Of a stretch of 6,934 nt of DNA, positions 6,125-6,934 are shown piece by piece. The first letter of the stretch is position 1, and every line of letters begins with the position of its first letter. The position numbers and the translations under genes are program-made. Below the pieces are notes generated by a model. It did not search any database. It was given only the letters and a program-made list of their open reading frames with translations, and was not told where the DNA came from. Origin of the DNA: JAABYT01 sp041581935 (GTDB taxonomy: Bacteria; Pseudomonadota; Gammaproteobacteria; HK1); contig JBFICP010000172.1 of NCBI GenBank assembly GCA_041581935.1, positions 1 to 6,934 on the forward strand. Direction: 5' to 3'.

Positions 6125-6137
6125 CTTTGGACCAAAG
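6125..6137. repeat. Perfect 13-bp inverted repeat (possible operator)
   Basis: CTTTGGACCAAAG consists of two perfect 6-bp arms around a single central base. It lies 5 nt upstream of the candidate acpP -35 element in otherwise non-coding DNA. It does not resemble the binding sites of FabR, FadR or PsrA as I remember them. No function is assigned. Confidence 0.4.
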
Positions 6138-6250
6138 CCATGACCACATCGATTTCGCAGGCGTTTCAGACCGTTAGCCACTGATATTGATAAGTCCCTG
6201 AACGATGGGCAATTCCCTGAATCGCGACCGTGCAGGGCGTGGTTTCGGAG

Positions 6251-6934
6251 CTAACCTCCCATGTACATTCCGCCGTTGACGTGCAACGTTTCGCCCGTGA
6301 TGTAGGCGGCCGCGGGAGACGCCAAGAAGGCCACCGCGGCGGCGATATCCTCCGGCGTTCCCAAGCGATTCATCGGAATTCCATCGAGCAACTGCTCGCG
6401 CTGCTTCTGCGACAAATTCGCCGTCATGTCGGTATCTATGAAACCCGGAGCGACCGCGTTGACGGTGACTCCACGGCCCGCCAGCTCACGCGCCAGCGCC
6501 CTCGTGAAGCCAATGATGCCGGCCTTGGCAGCCGCGTAATTCGACTGACCCGCGTTTCCGGTCGCGCCGACAACGGACGTGATATTAATAATGCGTCCGT
6601 GTCGTGCCTTCATGAGGTGGCGCACGCTTGCCCTGCACACGCGAAACAGCGACGTGAGATCGGTGTTGAGCACCGACTCCCACTCCTCCTCGCTCATTCG
6701 CGCGAGCAAGTTGTCGCGTGTGATCCCGGCATTGTTGACCAGGATGGTCGGATTGTGTGTATCGCTGCTCAGACGCTCGAACAGCGCGTTCACCGAATGA
6801 CTGTCAGCGACATCGAGAGCCGCACCGAACCCCTCGATACCTGTCCCGGCCAGCGCCTCGCTGATGCGCTCCGCGCCCGCCTCGGTGGTCGCGGTACCTA
6901 TGACGAAAGCGCCCTGGGTTCCGAGGGTTTTCGC
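6251..6934 (-). CDS. fabG: 3-oxoacyl-[acyl-carrier-protein] reductase (5' end cut by window edge)
   Basis: FabG reduces 3-ketoacyl-ACP to 3-hydroxyacyl-ACP with NADPH, the first reduction of each elongation round. The frame is open from the TAG at 6253-6251 to the right edge, giving 227 visible residues. The first is alanine, aligning near residue 22 of E. coli FabG, so about 21 residues including the TGxxxGIG cofactor loop lie outside. Visible landmarks are VIGTATTEAGAERI (11-24), VNNAGITRDNLL (66-77) and the short-chain dehydrogenase catalytic residues Ser120 (INITSVVGATG), Tyr133 and Lys137 (YAAAK). Also present are VAPGFIDTDMT (161-171) and the C-terminal GETLHVNGGMYMGG. Estimated full length is about 248, normal for FabG. 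The GTG at 6793 is internal and not the start. No terminator is evident after the gene, so read-through into acpP is possible. Confidence 0.97.
   Translation of the reverse strand, partial: AKTLGTQGAFVIGTATTEAGAERISEALAGTGIEGFGAALDVADSHSVNALFERLSSDTHNPTILVNNAGITRDNLLARMSEEEWESVLNTDLTSLFRVCRASVRHLMKARHGRIINITSVVGATGNAGQSNYAAAKAGIIGFTRALARELAGRGVTVNAVAPGFIDTDMTANLSQKQREQLLDGIPMNRLGTPEDIAAAVAFLASPAAAYITGETLHVNGGMYMGG

Noticed and set aside
6138..6250. A terminator or small RNA downstream of fabG
   Set aside because: Only a 3-bp GGG/CCC pairing and no T-tract are visible; nothing supports a terminator or RNA gene.
6251..6793. fabG beginning at the GTG at 6793
   Set aside because: The frame continues upstream with clear FabG sequence (VIGTATTEAGAE) to the window edge, so this GTG is an internal Val codon.
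1..6934. A hidden novel system, mobile element or CRISPR array
   Set aside because: The window is almost fully occupied by conserved housekeeping genes; no spaced repeats, integrase or transposase sequence, or tRNA-like fold was seen.

Overview
The window is one contiguous stretch of a bacterial chromosome in which every gene I can support lies on the minus strand, so transcription runs from high to low coordinates. Gene content, order and protein sequences match the fatty-acid (fab) cluster of Gammaproteobacteria and its downstream operon: fabG - acpP - fabF - pabB - pabC - mltG - tmk - holB. The DNA is GC-rich, GTG starts are common, and pabB sits between fabF and pabC, unlike the E. coli order as I remember it. 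Together these suggest a GC-rich gammaproteobacterium, perhaps related to Xanthomonadales or Chromatiales. I cannot name a genus from the sequence alone.

Layout in transcription order: fabG (3-ketoacyl-ACP reductase) is cut by the right edge and lacks about 21 N-terminal residues. A 207-nt gap follows, with a candidate acpP promoter and a perfect 13-bp inverted repeat. acpP (acyl carrier protein) comes next, then an intrinsic terminator-like hairpin that ends only 3 nt before the fabF ribosome binding site. fabF (KAS II) is followed by a 47-nt gap and then by pabB, pabC, mltG, tmk and holB, joined by overlaps of 4, 8, 8 and 4 nt. holB (DNA polymerase III delta-prime) is cut by the left edge and has 184 codons visible.

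Functionally, FabG, AcpP and FabF are core parts of type II fatty-acid elongation. PabB (with a PabA amidotransferase not encoded here) and PabC make p-aminobenzoate for folate. MltG trims nascent peptidoglycan at the inner membrane. Tmk makes dTDP for DNA synthesis, and HolB is part of the replicative clamp loader. The arrangement couples membrane, wall, folate and DNA synthesis in one transcription direction.

I found no mobile element, CRISPR array, tRNA/rRNA, toxin, defence gene or sign of horizontal transfer, and no evidence for a previously undescribed system. The observations most worth a second look are the PIAGT-type active site of PabB, the acpP/fabF hairpin as a likely expression-level switch, and an unassigned palindrome upstream of acpP.
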